Below, in pieces: positions 53,480-61,980 of a DNA stretch of 64,000 bases. Location of the stretch: assembly GCF_005887115.1 (NCBI RefSeq), contig NZ_PNCJ01000008.1, forward strand, positions 186,001-250,000, read 5' to 3'. Position numbers and translations under genes: made by a program. Source of the DNA: Pseudoalteromonas rubra. GTDB lineage: Bacteria; Pseudomonadota; Gammaproteobacteria; Enterobacterales; Alteromonadaceae. Under the pieces are notes generated by a model, which had not been told where the DNA came from, did not search any database, and saw nothing but the letters and a program-made list of their open reading frames with translations. How positions within the stretch are numbered: the stretch's first letter is position 1; each line of letters starts with the position of its first letter.

Positions 53480-54800
53480 TCACTCCTGGCTGATAGGTGG
53501 TGAGGTAATAGTTCAGTCTGGCAACGGCTTTAAGGGCATCGACGTCAATTTGTTTGGCCGCGACTCTGGCATTGAGCTCGGCAATGCGGGCTCGCACGAC
53601 CTCGGCAAAATCGCCGTTATCATTGGTATAGGCGGTGAGCGCAGCTTCTGCTTGCTCATGTGTTTGTTGCAGCAACTGCTCCCGATACAAGGTCTGACGC
53701 TCTGACAATCGCCTTAGCTGACTCGCCTCTTTTTCAACCTGACCGGACAGCTCACGCAGCAACAGCAATTTATCGGTTTTGATGGCTTCGCGATTTGACT
53801 GAGCAGAGCTCAGCCACTGGTCCTGACGGTTGTCGGTAAATAAAGGCACATCCAGCGTCACCCCCAGCGAAAAGAAGTCGGCGCGGCTGCTGCCATCTGG
53901 CATATCACTGCGATATCCATAGCTGGCATTCACACCCCACTGCGGCTTATATTGCTGGCGAGCAATCGCAACCCCTTTGCCAGCCGCCTCAATACGTACA
54001 TCCTGTGCCAGCACCACCGGATGGCTGGTAAGCCGTGCCAGTAGTCGCGCTGCATCCGGCTTACCCTGCATAAAAATAGCCGGGACAGCCACTTTTAGCT
54101 GAGGCAAGGTCTCTGGCAAATTGATATCAGACCAGGCGATATGCGCCTGAGCGCCTCGCAGCCAGGCCAGCAGCTGTGCACGCGCAGATTCCCGTTTTTG
54201 GTATTCAACGCTGAGGCGGTCATCGAGCTGCACCAACTCGAGTTGCGCGCGGATCACATCCTGCTGGCGGGTCCGCCCGACCACATTGGCATAACTGGCT
54301 TTACTGACATCGACCAGTTGCTCAAACAGGGCTTTATCCTGCTCAATCAAAGCAATGGTACGCTCGGCCAGATAGGTATCGAGCCATAGCTGACTGACTT
54401 GTGCCCGTATTTGCGCAACCCGATCGGCGCGAAGCAATGGATATTCTTCACTGGCAATCTGCAGTTGCTCGCGTTTAAGTGCTAACTCATCGCCACGGCC
54501 AAAATGCTGGCTCACGCCCACCTTAAGCTGAGTCATTGCCTCGCGGTCGTGTTGCCAGCCATCCACCGGCAGATTCATCATAGACAAGGACACTTTGGGA
54601 TCGGGTAGCGTACCAGCGGCGAGGCCTTGCGCATAAGTCGCTTGCTGCTGATGTTGGTGTTTTTGCAATAAAGGATCCTGAGCAATTGCCTGCTCTATGG
54701 CTTTTTGTAAAGGCAAAGAGGCCTGTACAGAGCTGGTTGCCATTATCAGTGCGCCCAGTAGCGCGCAACGGGCTGTTGCAGGAATTAAAAACGGCATCAA
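53469..54800 (-). CDS. cusC: CusC-like outer membrane efflux protein
   Basis: A 443-aa outer membrane factor (OEP family) that would complete the CusCBA tunnel. It has a Sec signal ending V-Q-A-S near residue 27, and two OEP repeats with long amphipathic helices rich in Gln, Ala, Leu and Arg. A conserved strand segment is G-V-T-L-D-V-P-L-F-T-D-N-R-Q. The gene overlaps cusB by 11 bases and DUF411 by 4, so operon membership is firm. It is distinct from the general tolC earlier in the window. Confidence 0.88.
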   Translation of the reverse strand: MMPFLIPATARCALLGALIMATSSVQASLPLQKAIEQAIAQDPLLQKHQHQQQATYAQGLAAGTLPDPKVSLSMMNLPVDGWQHDREAMTQLKVGVSQHFGRGDELALKREQLQIASEEYPLLRADRVAQIRAQVSQLWLDTYLAERTIALIEQDKALFEQLVDVSKASYANVVGRTRQQDVIRAQLELVQLDDRLSVEYQKRESARAQLLAWLRGAQAHIAWSDINLPETLPQLKVAVPAIFMQGKPDAARLLARLTSHPVVLAQDVRIEAAGKGVAIARQQYKPQWGVNASYGYRSDMPDGSSRADFFSLGVTLDVPLFTDNRQDQWLSSAQSNREAIKTDKLLLLRELSGQVEKEASQLRRLSERQTLYREQLLQQTHEQAEAALTAYTNDNGDFAEVVRARIAELNARVAAKQIDVDALKAVARLNYYLTTYQPGVNDE

Positions 54801-55288
54801 AACTGCTCCTCATAAGTATCGATTTGCGCATAAACCTGATGGCTGCCATCTTTCATCAGCAGTAAGACCTGATATGGCATAAAACGCTCATCCACTTCCA
54901 TGCCAGGCGAGCCCAGCGGCATGGCAGGCACACTCAGCCCAATGGCATCCGCTTTAGGGTTGGCCAGAAATTGCTGAATAAACTTTGCCGGGACATGCCC
55001 TTCAAATACCCAGCCGTCATGGCTGAGCGCGGTATGACAAGAGCGGTAACGCGGTGCAATACCGTGACGTGATTTAAGCGCACTTAAAGACGCCAGCTCC
55101 CTGCCCTGCGCCGCAACGCCTTGCGCCAACAGGTGTGACAGCCACTTTTTACAGCAGCCACAGGTTGGCGTTTTATAAACAGTTAACGCCTGTAACGGGC
55201 CCGGCTGAGCCTGGCTGCTCAGGCTCAGCAGCGAGCACAAACAGGCGCTCAGAAATAGACCATATTTATTGGTAGTAAAAGACATCAT
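54797..55288 (-). CDS. DUF411 metal-binding protein
   Basis: A 163-aa exported protein of the DUF411 family common in copper and silver resistance loci. Signal peptide to about S-S-Q-A (residue ~27). The conserved metal site reads T-P-T-C-G-C-C-K-K-W near residues 41-50, followed by S-C-H-T-A (another Cys/His pair) and V-F-E-G-H-V-P-A. The family is thought to bind copper in the periplasm; direct function is not settled. It lies between the CopL-like gene and cusC. Confidence 0.88.
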   Translation of the reverse strand: MMSFTTNKYGLFLSACLCSLLSLSSQAQPGPLQALTVYKTPTCGCCKKWLSHLLAQGVAAQGRELASLSALKSRHGIAPRYRSCHTALSHDGWVFEGHVPAKFIQQFLANPKADAIGLSVPAMPLGSPGMEVDERFMPYQVLLLMKDGSHQVYAQIDTYEEQF

Positions 55289-55434
55289 TTGCCTCCGTCT
55301 TCTTCTGCCTGCCCATTCAAATAACGAGAGCAGATCAGAATCATATAAACATCACACTGCACCGCGCAGTGAAGTCATCTTAAGAAGTTGGATTGACAGG
55401 TCAGGCGCCGAATTTCAGACGCACTTCACCTGGG

Positions 55435-55821
55435 TCAGGCAAAAATGGGGGGGCGATATAAGGACTGAGCGACGGCAATGGGGAGTTGATCGTCATGCCA
55501 AATGGCAGCAAGGAACACTAAGTCTGTTGTGAGAGAAAATTCTGCAACAGGTAATAATTGTACGTTACTACAGGCATTTGCGGGACATGCACAATCACTC
55601 TCACAGCAGTCTGCTGCGGAATCTGTGTGCACAAGCACAGTCTCAGCTCTGTGTTCACCACCATGCATATGATTTGTCTGAGCTTTGTGCTGCATAGCAG
55701 AGCCATGCATTGTATGACCCTGCATATGTACCTCACAGTTCATCACGACTGTGGACAAGCCCTGAGCTGCAAAAGCCAGCACAACCAGCATCAATACACT
55801 TGACTTAATTATGTAGTTCAT
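55435..55821 (-). CDS. Small His/Cys-rich exported protein (CopL-like)
   Basis: About 128 aa from an ATG (M-N-Y-I-I-K) opening a hydrophobic signal (residues ~6-22). The mature part is rich in metal ligands: N-C-E-V-H-M-Q-G-H-T-M-H, N-H-M-H-G-G-E-H and a Cys cluster D-C-C-E-S-D-C-A-C. This looks like CopL-type periplasmic copper-sequestering proteins that open copper-resistance operons. The longer open frame upstream lacks a signal and is rejected. It is first in the minus-strand cus operon; no copper sensor-regulator pair (CusRS) or MerR-type regulator is adjacent. Confidence 0.72.
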   Translation of the reverse strand: MNYIIKSSVLMLVVLAFAAQGLSTVVMNCEVHMQGHTMHGSAMQHKAQTNHMHGGEHRAETVLVHTDSAADCCESDCACPANACSNVQLLPVAEFSLTTDLVFLAAIWHDDQLPIAVAQSLYRPPIFA

Positions 55822-55974
55822 AATTGCCCCGTTTACACCTGTTGACATTATTACACACATTGCACCAGTTGAATACAATTTAGCGCACAATGCCATCCGC
55901 CTATGCTGTTTTCTATTCCGATACAAAAGGGGTACAATATACTGAAACGCTCAAAAATCACGGAAGTTAACTTA

Positions 55975-58290
55975 ATGAAAATAATAAACTTACCTCTTTC
56001 TTCACTCAGTTTAGCAGTATGCCTTGCCTTAACCGGATGTGGCTCGAGTTCCGATAACTCGCAGCTTGTTGAGAAAGCCTCTGATACTGCGAAAACAGAC
56101 AATAAGGATACTGAAAAAAAACCAGATAGTAACGATGATAATCAGACTCTCTCTGTGTCTGTGGTATCGCACTCTGCAAACAGTGTTGTAAATGCAACCG
56201 CTACTCAGGTATCCGTGTCAGTCTCAGATGAAAGCCAAGTCAAAGAGATCTCATTGTTAGTGAACGGCAAGAAAGTCGACACTATCCAGTCTGCACCATG
56301 GGTACTGGATTGGGATGCCTATTATTGGGGTAACTCATCCGTAACACTAGCCATTGAAACCGTTGATAAAGACAATAAAGTACACACCAGTGCCGCACCT
56401 TTCAATGTCAAAGTAACCAACGCAGTGAACACTGCATTGACGTTTAGTGAACTAGACGCACAACTGCGCAATACAGACTCGCTCAGTGTTTCCCTGAATC
56501 CAGTGAACCATGCTGAATTTTATGAACTCAAAGTCGAACACAATAAATCTGAAACCATCTTAAGATCGGCACAAGCTCAGGTTGAGTTAACCGAGCTCAC
56601 CCTTGGCGACTATAAGATGAGCTACCGCGCAACAAACGCTCAGGGTCAGGCTGGTCCTTGGTCAAAAGCGCAGGAGTTTGCTTTGCTCGGCCCTGAGGCT
56701 CCAGCAGCGATGACAGAGCCAAACATTGAGCTGACTGAAGCTGGATACTCCCTGACTTACACACCACCCGAGCAGGAAGACGGTTTATATCTGCAATTGT
56801 CACTACATGGACCGGCTAACCTGAGCCTGGATTCAAAAGACGGCCAGCCACTGGTGTTTAGCGAGCTAACGCCTGGTTCATATCAGCTTGAGGCAAGCAT
56901 CACCAATGCCTATGGCCACAAATCAGAGCCAACAATATGGCAGCTTGTACTGGAAGCACCGCAAGCACCTGCAAATGTGGTCACGACAATGAATGTACAA
57001 GGTGAACAACACAAAGTGACATTCAACTGGGAAAACAACGACAACTTAGTATCTTATGTAGTGAGCGCAACCAATAACTCAACGCATGAGCACTATACAG
57101 CCAAGGCAACAGATAAAAATACGCTCGATCTGATGCTGCCTGCTGGTGAATATAGCTGGCAAATGCAGGTTGTTGATATCGCAGGTAATGAATCCATGTG
57201 GAGCGACACAAAGATCCTCTCGGTTGCTGTATATGATGTACAATTTGAAAATGTAAGCTCTAATCCAAGTACCGCCATATCTACCGCAGACAATAGCACC
57301 ATCATCTTATCTCAAAAAGGCAATGACAACTGGCTGGCAAAACTGGACGTGTATGGCAACCTGGTGTGGGAAAAGACGATTTCTAAACCCGGATACCCGC
57401 CACTTAAGACATTGTTAGAACTACCGAGTGGTGAATTAGTCGCCAGTGGCAACTTTACCGATTACAACGCTGGAAAGTCTTACAGTGTTACAGCTAAATT
57501 CTCTGAAACTGGAGATGAGGTTTGGTATACACAAACGCAAAATAACACTGGCGGCGAAAGGTTTGGTGATATTACCTCCGCAGTGCTTTGGAATGACCAG
57601 TATTACCGCCTGCAAAGCGTACGTGCTCAGGATGAAAGTTACGCAACCACGATTCAACAAATTGATTTGACCTCTGGTGAAATTCTGATCAGTGAACCAT
57701 TCGTACATAATTTTGGTGCTCACAGAATTGAAGCCGCTCAGTTAGTGGTTATCGACTCCGATCAGCTAGCCATCTCTGGTAGCTTGTTAAAGGAAACACA
57801 CTCTGAATTTGGCCTTAACTATGTCGCTGTGTTTGTCGCTAAGCTAGACAAAACGTTTAAGTCGACACACAGCTGGCAAAGTAAGAATATTGTGAGCGAT
57901 TTTCATAGAGCAATAAAGTTAGACGATCAGAAGAACATTTTAGTGTTTGGTGAGGATACGGCCTTTACTATCACGACTTATAAACTGGACCAGCAGTTAA
58001 ATGTTCTGTCCAGCCATAACAAGAGCCTAAACATTAACCTAGCCTGGCAGTCAGCCATGCATGTGGATCCTGATGGGTCTGTTAATGCAATCGGTATGGA
58101 ATATTCGCCCTCTACCATCTACAACGTTTATTTTGACTCTCACCTGGGGTTTGTCAGAAAAGACGCGCTTTACAGTCCGGCACTCAACTCTTCACCTGCA
58201 TGGACGCTTAAAGCGCAAGATGGTGCTACAGTCATCGCTGACCAAATGGCTCCATCATCTGGTCTACGTGTTATCCGCACACTATTCTAA
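55975..58290 (+). CDS. Large lipoprotein with Ig/FnIII-like repeats and C-terminal propeller-like region
   Basis: A 771-aa lipoprotein: M-K-I-I-N-L...L-A-L-T-G-C-G-S-S-S gives a clear lipobox. GGAAG lies before the ATG. After a low-complexity Asp/Asn/Lys-rich linker (~25-60), residues ~65-155 form an Ig-like domain of the Big/Bacterial Ig type (V-S-V-S-D-E-S-Q-V-K-E). Three fibronectin-III-like repeats follow to about 410, marked by W-S-K-A-Q-E-F and W-S-D-T-K-I-L ends. The last ~350 residues contain repeated strands such as D-N-W-L-A-K-L-D and L-P-S-G-E-L-V-A-S-G, suggesting a beta-propeller. An envelope or surface protein is likely; function unknown. Confidence 0.75.
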   Translation: MKIINLPLSSLSLAVCLALTGCGSSSDNSQLVEKASDTAKTDNKDTEKKPDSNDDNQTLSVSVVSHSANSVVNATATQVSVSVSDESQVKEISLLVNGKKVDTIQSAPWVLDWDAYYWGNSSVTLAIETVDKDNKVHTSAAPFNVKVTNAVNTALTFSELDAQLRNTDSLSVSLNPVNHAEFYELKVEHNKSETILRSAQAQVELTELTLGDYKMSYRATNAQGQAGPWSKAQEFALLGPEAPAAMTEPNIELTEAGYSLTYTPPEQEDGLYLQLSLHGPANLSLDSKDGQPLVFSELTPGSYQLEASITNAYGHKSEPTIWQLVLEAPQAPANVVTTMNVQGEQHKVTFNWENNDNLVSYVVSATNNSTHEHYTAKATDKNTLDLMLPAGEYSWQMQVVDIAGNESMWSDTKILSVAVYDVQFENVSSNPSTAISTADNSTIILSQKGNDNWLAKLDVYGNLVWEKTISKPGYPPLKTLLELPSGELVASGNFTDYNAGKSYSVTAKFSETGDEVWYTQTQNNTGGERFGDITSAVLWNDQYYRLQSVRAQDESYATTIQQIDLTSGEILISEPFVHNFGAHRIEAAQLVVIDSDQLAISGSLLKETHSEFGLNYVAVFVAKLDKTFKSTHSWQSKNIVSDFHRAIKLDDQKNILVFGEDTAFTITTYKLDQQLNVLSSHNKSLNINLAWQSAMHVDPDGSVNAIGMEYSPSTIYNVYFDSHLGFVRKDALYSPALNSSPAWTLKAQDGATVIADQMAPSSGLRVIRTLF

Positions 58291-58302
58291 ATATGCGCTA
58301 AA

Positions 58303-58336
58303 GCATGGCGGGGTTTGCTCGCCATGCGCCTTTTTC
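58303..58336 (+). terminator. Rho-independent terminator of the large lipoprotein gene
   Basis: An 8-bp stem GCATGGCG / CGCCATGC with a 9-base loop, followed by GCC and a TTTTT run. Confidence 0.85.
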
Positions 58337-58471
58337 TAGAAAGACTCCAACCTTCCAATTTTCTGACTAGACCAATTTTCTTCCGAGAAAGTACATCTCA
58401 GCTATACTCTAAGCAACGGCAGTGAGGGTAACCTGCCATGTCAGATTGAAGTAAACTGGTTGGAGTTGTCA

Positions 58472-59323
58472 ATGAAGTCTGTGTTGATATTGTGCGTTTT
58501 CTGTTTCCTGACAGGTGTTAGCCAAGCGTCGGAATCAGACACAGCCTCTAACTATACCATTGAGATCACCCTGCCTGTTCGTCAGGTTAAGTTGCAAAAG
58601 TATATCAGTGAATTACTCCATCGCGCATTGGCTGACTTAGGCTATGAGCTTGCACTAACCATGACACCTAACCCCTTATACATGAGAGAATCCCGCCTGC
58701 TTAACAGTGGCCGGATCACCATGATCATGCGCCTGGCAACACCACAGCGCGATGCGACTTTCCACAAAATAGCAGTGCCGCTGACACAAGGGCTGATAGG
58801 TAAAAGACTACTGCTAATCCATCAGCGTAACCAGTCTCGTTTTGACGCGATACAATCACTGGATGCTTTACGAGCCAGTGAATTAATTGGCGTCTTTGCC
58901 CCAGGCTGGTATGACACGCAAATCTGGCAGGCAAACCGCCTACCCTTCATTGAAAGTGCCAGCGATCACGCGACTATTTTGCGCATGTTGGTCGACGGTA
59001 ACCGTGGCTTTGATTACTTTTCACGGGGTATCAATGAAATTGATGATTACACTCTCAGTGATGGATTAATCATAGAACCTCACCTGGTGTTGAGCTATCC
59101 ACTGGATTTTCATTTCTATCTTCATCCAGACAATAAAGTGCATATCTCTATTTTGACCCGGGCATTGGAAAAAGCCCGGGACAATGGCTTACAATCACGG
59201 TTACTAAGCAAGCATTTTGGCTATCTGCAGCATCGTCACAAACTGTCAGCAAGACGTGTCATTTCGCTCTCTTTACCCCAAAACCAGGGGCAGACAATAC
59301 CGCTTCCTTTATCCTCACACTAA
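58472..59323 (+). CDS. Periplasmic solute-binding-like protein
   Basis: About 283 aa from the ATG with GGAG six bases upstream. A Sec signal ends near S-Q-A-S (residue ~20). The mature domain looks like an SBP_bac_3-type periplasmic-binding fold without transport genes nearby: N-Y-T-I-E-I-T-L-P-V-R-Q, R-I-T-M-I-M-R-L, F-D-Y-F-S-R-G-I-N-E-I, and a C-terminal H-F-G-Y-L. Similar orphan proteins in marine gammaproteobacteria may serve as sensory input domains. Specificity unknown. It is followed by upp with its own leader region. Confidence 0.72.
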   Translation: MKSVLILCVFCFLTGVSQASESDTASNYTIEITLPVRQVKLQKYISELLHRALADLGYELALTMTPNPLYMRESRLLNSGRITMIMRLATPQRDATFHKIAVPLTQGLIGKRLLLIHQRNQSRFDAIQSLDALRASELIGVFAPGWYDTQIWQANRLPFIESASDHATILRMLVDGNRGFDYFSRGINEIDDYTLSDGLIIEPHLVLSYPLDFHFYLHPDNKVHISILTRALEKARDNGLQSRLLSKHFGYLQHRHKLSARRVISLSLPQNQGQTIPLPLSSH

Positions 59324-59466
59324 GCCAACAACTCGTCCAGAACTGAGCCCGGGTTACCCCTGTAAACTTCGCCTAACTCATTGAATAAATTATTTGCGTT
59401 ATCTCAGGGTAATTATCGGAGAGCTAAGCTAAAATAGCGATAAATTTTATCTGGAGTATCTTTTCA

Positions 59467-60096
59467 ATGAGCATTCATGTAATCAAACACCCCCTTGTAC
59501 AGCATAAACTAGGCCTGATGCGTGAGCATGGGATCAGCACTAAGAGCTTCCGCGAGTTATGTCAGGAAGTGGGTACCCTGCTGACCTATGAAGCAACAAA
59601 GGACATTCCATTAGAAGATATCACGATCAAGGGCTGGCAGGGTGACGACCTGACTGTACAACACATCAAAGGCAAGAAAATCACCGTTGTACCAATCCTG
59701 CGCGCAGGGCTGGGCATGATGGAAGGCGTGATGCAGTTAATCCCAAGCGCAAAGGTGAGTGTGGTCGGCCTGCAACGTAACGAAGAAACGCTCGAACCTG
59801 TGCCTTATTTTGAGAAGCTGGTTGGTAACATTGAAGAGCGAATGAGTCTGGTGATCGACCCTATGCTGGCCACAGGTGGCTCTATGATTGCGACCATCGA
59901 CATGCTGAAAAAAGCGGGCTGTAAAGAAATCAAAATCATTGTGCTGGTTGCTGCACCTGAAGGGGTAGACAAAACTCTGGAAGCCCACCCGGACGTAGAG
60001 ATTTTTACCGCTTCACTGGATAGTCACCTGAATGAGAAAGGCTACATAGTGCCTGGCCTCGGTGATGCAGGTGATAAAATCTTTGGCACAGTGTAG
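59467..60096 (+). CDS. upp: Uracil phosphoribosyltransferase
   Basis: Converts uracil and PRPP to UMP in pyrimidine salvage. The 209-aa protein has R-A-G-L-G-M-M-E-G near residue 80, the PRPP loop [11 protein letters not shown] near residues 128-138, and the uracil-recognition C-terminus [11 protein letters not shown]. Length equals E. coli Upp (208 aa). uraA follows 10 bp downstream, the standard salvage pair. Confidence 0.97.
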   Translation: MSIHVIKHPLVQHKLGLMREHGISTKSFRELCQEVGTLLTYEATKDIPLEDITIKGWQGDDLTVQHIKGKKITVVPILRAGLGMMEGVMQLIPSAKVSVVGLQRNEETLEPVPYFEKLVGNIEERMSLVIDPMLATGGSMIATIDMLKKAGCKEIKIIVLVAAPEGVDKTLEAHPDVEIFTASLDSHLNEKGYIVPGLGDAGDKIFGTV

Positions 60097-60106
60097 GGCA
60101 CGCTGA

Positions 60107-61363
60107 ATGTCCAACATATCAATGACTTCTTTCACATCGCTCAAAACTATTGTGAGCGGTGCCCAGATGCTGTTTGTTGCCTTTGGCGCGCTGGTACTGG
60201 TGCCACTACTAACCGGTCTGGATCCTAATGTAGCGCTGTTTACCGCAGGTCTGGGTACTTTGGTGTTCCAGTTTGTGACACGCGGACAGGTGCCTGTTTT
60301 TCTGGCTTCTTCGTTTGCTTTTATCGCGCCCATCATTGCCAGCGTACAGGTATGGGGGATCCCAGCGACCATGGGGGGACTCATGGCTGCCGGGTTTGCC
60401 TATATTTTACTGAGCTTACTGGTACGCTTTAAAGGGGCTGATATTCTTCACAAAATTTTACCTCCTGTCGTTGTCGGCCCTGTGATCATGGTGATCGGCC
60501 TCGCGCTTGCCCCCGTCGCGGTTAATATGGCCATGGGTAAAAGTGGAGATGGCAGCATGCAACTGGTTGCCTATGAACAGGCTTTGATCATTTCCTTGTT
60601 GTCACTCGTTGTGACCTTAGTGGTTGCCGTCACCGCCAAAGGGATTTTTCGTCTCATTCCCATTTTGGCAGGCATTATTACCGGCTATGCCTTATCACTG
60701 TTTTTCGGCATAGTGCAGTTTGATGCGGTGACCAATGCTAGCTGGCTGGCCGTCCCTGCGTTTGTCTGGCCGGAGTTTTACTGGCCTGCCATCTTGTTTA
60801 TGGTGCCCGTAGCCATTGCGCCAGCCATTGAACACATAGGCGATATGATGGCGATTAGTAATGTTACCGGTAAAGATTACCTGGAAAAGCCCGGCCTGCA
60901 CCGCACCTTACTGGGCGACGGCCTGGCCACCTCTACGGCCTCTTTGTTTGGTGGCCCACCCAATACCACCTACTCAGAAGTCACCGGGGCGGTGATGCTT
61001 ACCCGTAACTTCAACCCTCAGGTAATGACCTGGACCGCTGTCATTGCGATTGTACTGGCATTTGTTGGCAAAATGGGGGCTGGGTTACAGACCATCCCAA
61101 CCCCGGTTATGGGCGGGATTATGACCCTGTTATTCGGCTCTATTGCGGTGGTTGGTCTAAACACACTGGTTAAGTCAGACACTGACCTCAGTGCACCGCG
61201 TAACCTGAGTATCATCGCCCTGATCCTGGTGTTTGGTATTGGCGGTATGCAGCTTGGCAGCACCGAGTTTAGCCTCCAAGGGGTAAGCCTGTGTGCCATT
61301 TTGGGCATAGTGCTTAACCTTGTGCTTCCTCATCCAAAACCCGAGACAGGTCAAGAAAGCTAG
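60107..61363 (+). CDS. uraA: Uracil permease (NCS2 family)
   Basis: A proton-coupled uracil importer of the NAT/NCS2 family, 418 aa with about 14 hydrophobic segments. Family motifs are P-V-F-L-A-S-S-F-A-F near the start, P-V-A-I-A-P-A-I-E-H-I-G-D in the middle (the ligand Glu), and the NAT block G-G-P-P-N-T-T-Y-S-E-V. It is co-transcribed with upp, which traps the imported uracil as UMP. The operon ends in a strong hairpin. Confidence 0.95.
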   Translation: MSNISMTSFTSLKTIVSGAQMLFVAFGALVLVPLLTGLDPNVALFTAGLGTLVFQFVTRGQVPVFLASSFAFIAPIIASVQVWGIPATMGGLMAAGFAYILLSLLVRFKGADILHKILPPVVVGPVIMVIGLALAPVAVNMAMGKSGDGSMQLVAYEQALIISLLSLVVTLVVAVTAKGIFRLIPILAGIITGYALSLFFGIVQFDAVTNASWLAVPAFVWPEFYWPAILFMVPVAIAPAIEHIGDMMAISNVTGKDYLEKPGLHRTLLGDGLATSTASLFGGPPNTTYSEVTGAVMLTRNFNPQVMTWTAVIAIVLAFVGKMGAGLQTIPTPVMGGIMTLLFGSIAVVGLNTLVKSDTDLSAPRNLSIIALILVFGIGGMQLGSTEFSLQGVSLCAILGIVLNLVLPHPKPETGQES

Positions 61364-61380
61364 CTTAGCGCAAATACCTA

Positions 61381-61415
61381 AACATAGCTGCTGTGTGTGG
61401 CAGCAGCTATGTTTT
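61381..61415. terminator. Rho-independent terminator after uraA
   Basis: A 13-bp perfect stem (AACATAGCTGCTG / CAGCAGCTATGTT) with a 7-base loop and a T-run within and just after it. It lies between the convergent uraA and BLUF stops and may serve both. Confidence 0.85.
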
Positions 61416-61428
61416 CCAAAATATATAT

Positions 61429-61857
61429 TTAACCAAATGATTTGCGAACTCGCTCATCGAACTCCATTTCATGATCCCGAAACGATTTAAGTAGCTTATA
61501 ACTCAAAGGCAGGCGCCTGTGTGGACGCAAGTTTTTCACCTTGCGATAGCTCGCATGCTTTGACAGATCAATGACACCCATGGACCAACGCGCAAAATTA
61601 CGCCTGGCAATATCATTCACAATCAGCGCAGCGACACCTGAATGCCTCGAATCTTGCTGGATTTTTTTATACAAGCGCTCAACGTGCTCTCTCTCGCCTT
61701 CAATCACTTGCATAAAATGATGACCGTCGTACAGTAGCATACCGGAAATCCCCATGAGTTGATTGGTACTTTTACAGTAACGGCTTAACTCTATCAGCTG
61801 CTCGTCCGACAAAGGCGCAGTAACAGTACTGACATAAATGAGCTCAACTAAAGCCAT
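61429..61857 (-). CDS. Stand-alone BLUF blue-light sensor
   Basis: About 142 aa, starting M-A-L-V-E-L-I-Y-V-S. The BLUF FAD-binding fold is complete: Tyr 8 and Gln 50 (photocycle pair), Asn 32 (flavin contact) in S-T-N-Q-L-M-G-I-S-G, the M-Q-V-I-E-G-E block, Trp 91 and Met 93 in F-A-R-W-S-M-G. No output domain is attached; a ~40-residue Arg/Lys-rich C-terminal helix may contact a partner protein. It would sense blue light and signal by protein interaction. A start 11 codons earlier is possible but less family-like. It is convergent with uraA. Confidence 0.92.
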   Translation of the reverse strand: MALVELIYVSTVTAPLSDEQLIELSRYCKSTNQLMGISGMLLYDGHHFMQVIEGEREHVERLYKKIQQDSRHSGVAALIVNDIARRNFARWSMGVIDLSKHASYRKVKNLRPHRRLPLSYKLLKSFRDHEMEFDERVRKSFG

Positions 61858-61980
61858 CACAACCCCCTTGTTCTGTCTGATGATAAGCATAGTTGAACGC
61901 GGTTATTGCGCAAAACAAATCAATCAAATTCAAGAGGGCGTGAAATTACTGATTCTGCACTTAGAGCGTAAACACAATTA

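Noticed and set aside
55822..55926. N-terminal extension of the CopL-like protein
   Set aside because: The added residues are not signal-like and lie in the divergent promoter region; the later ATG starts a signal peptide.
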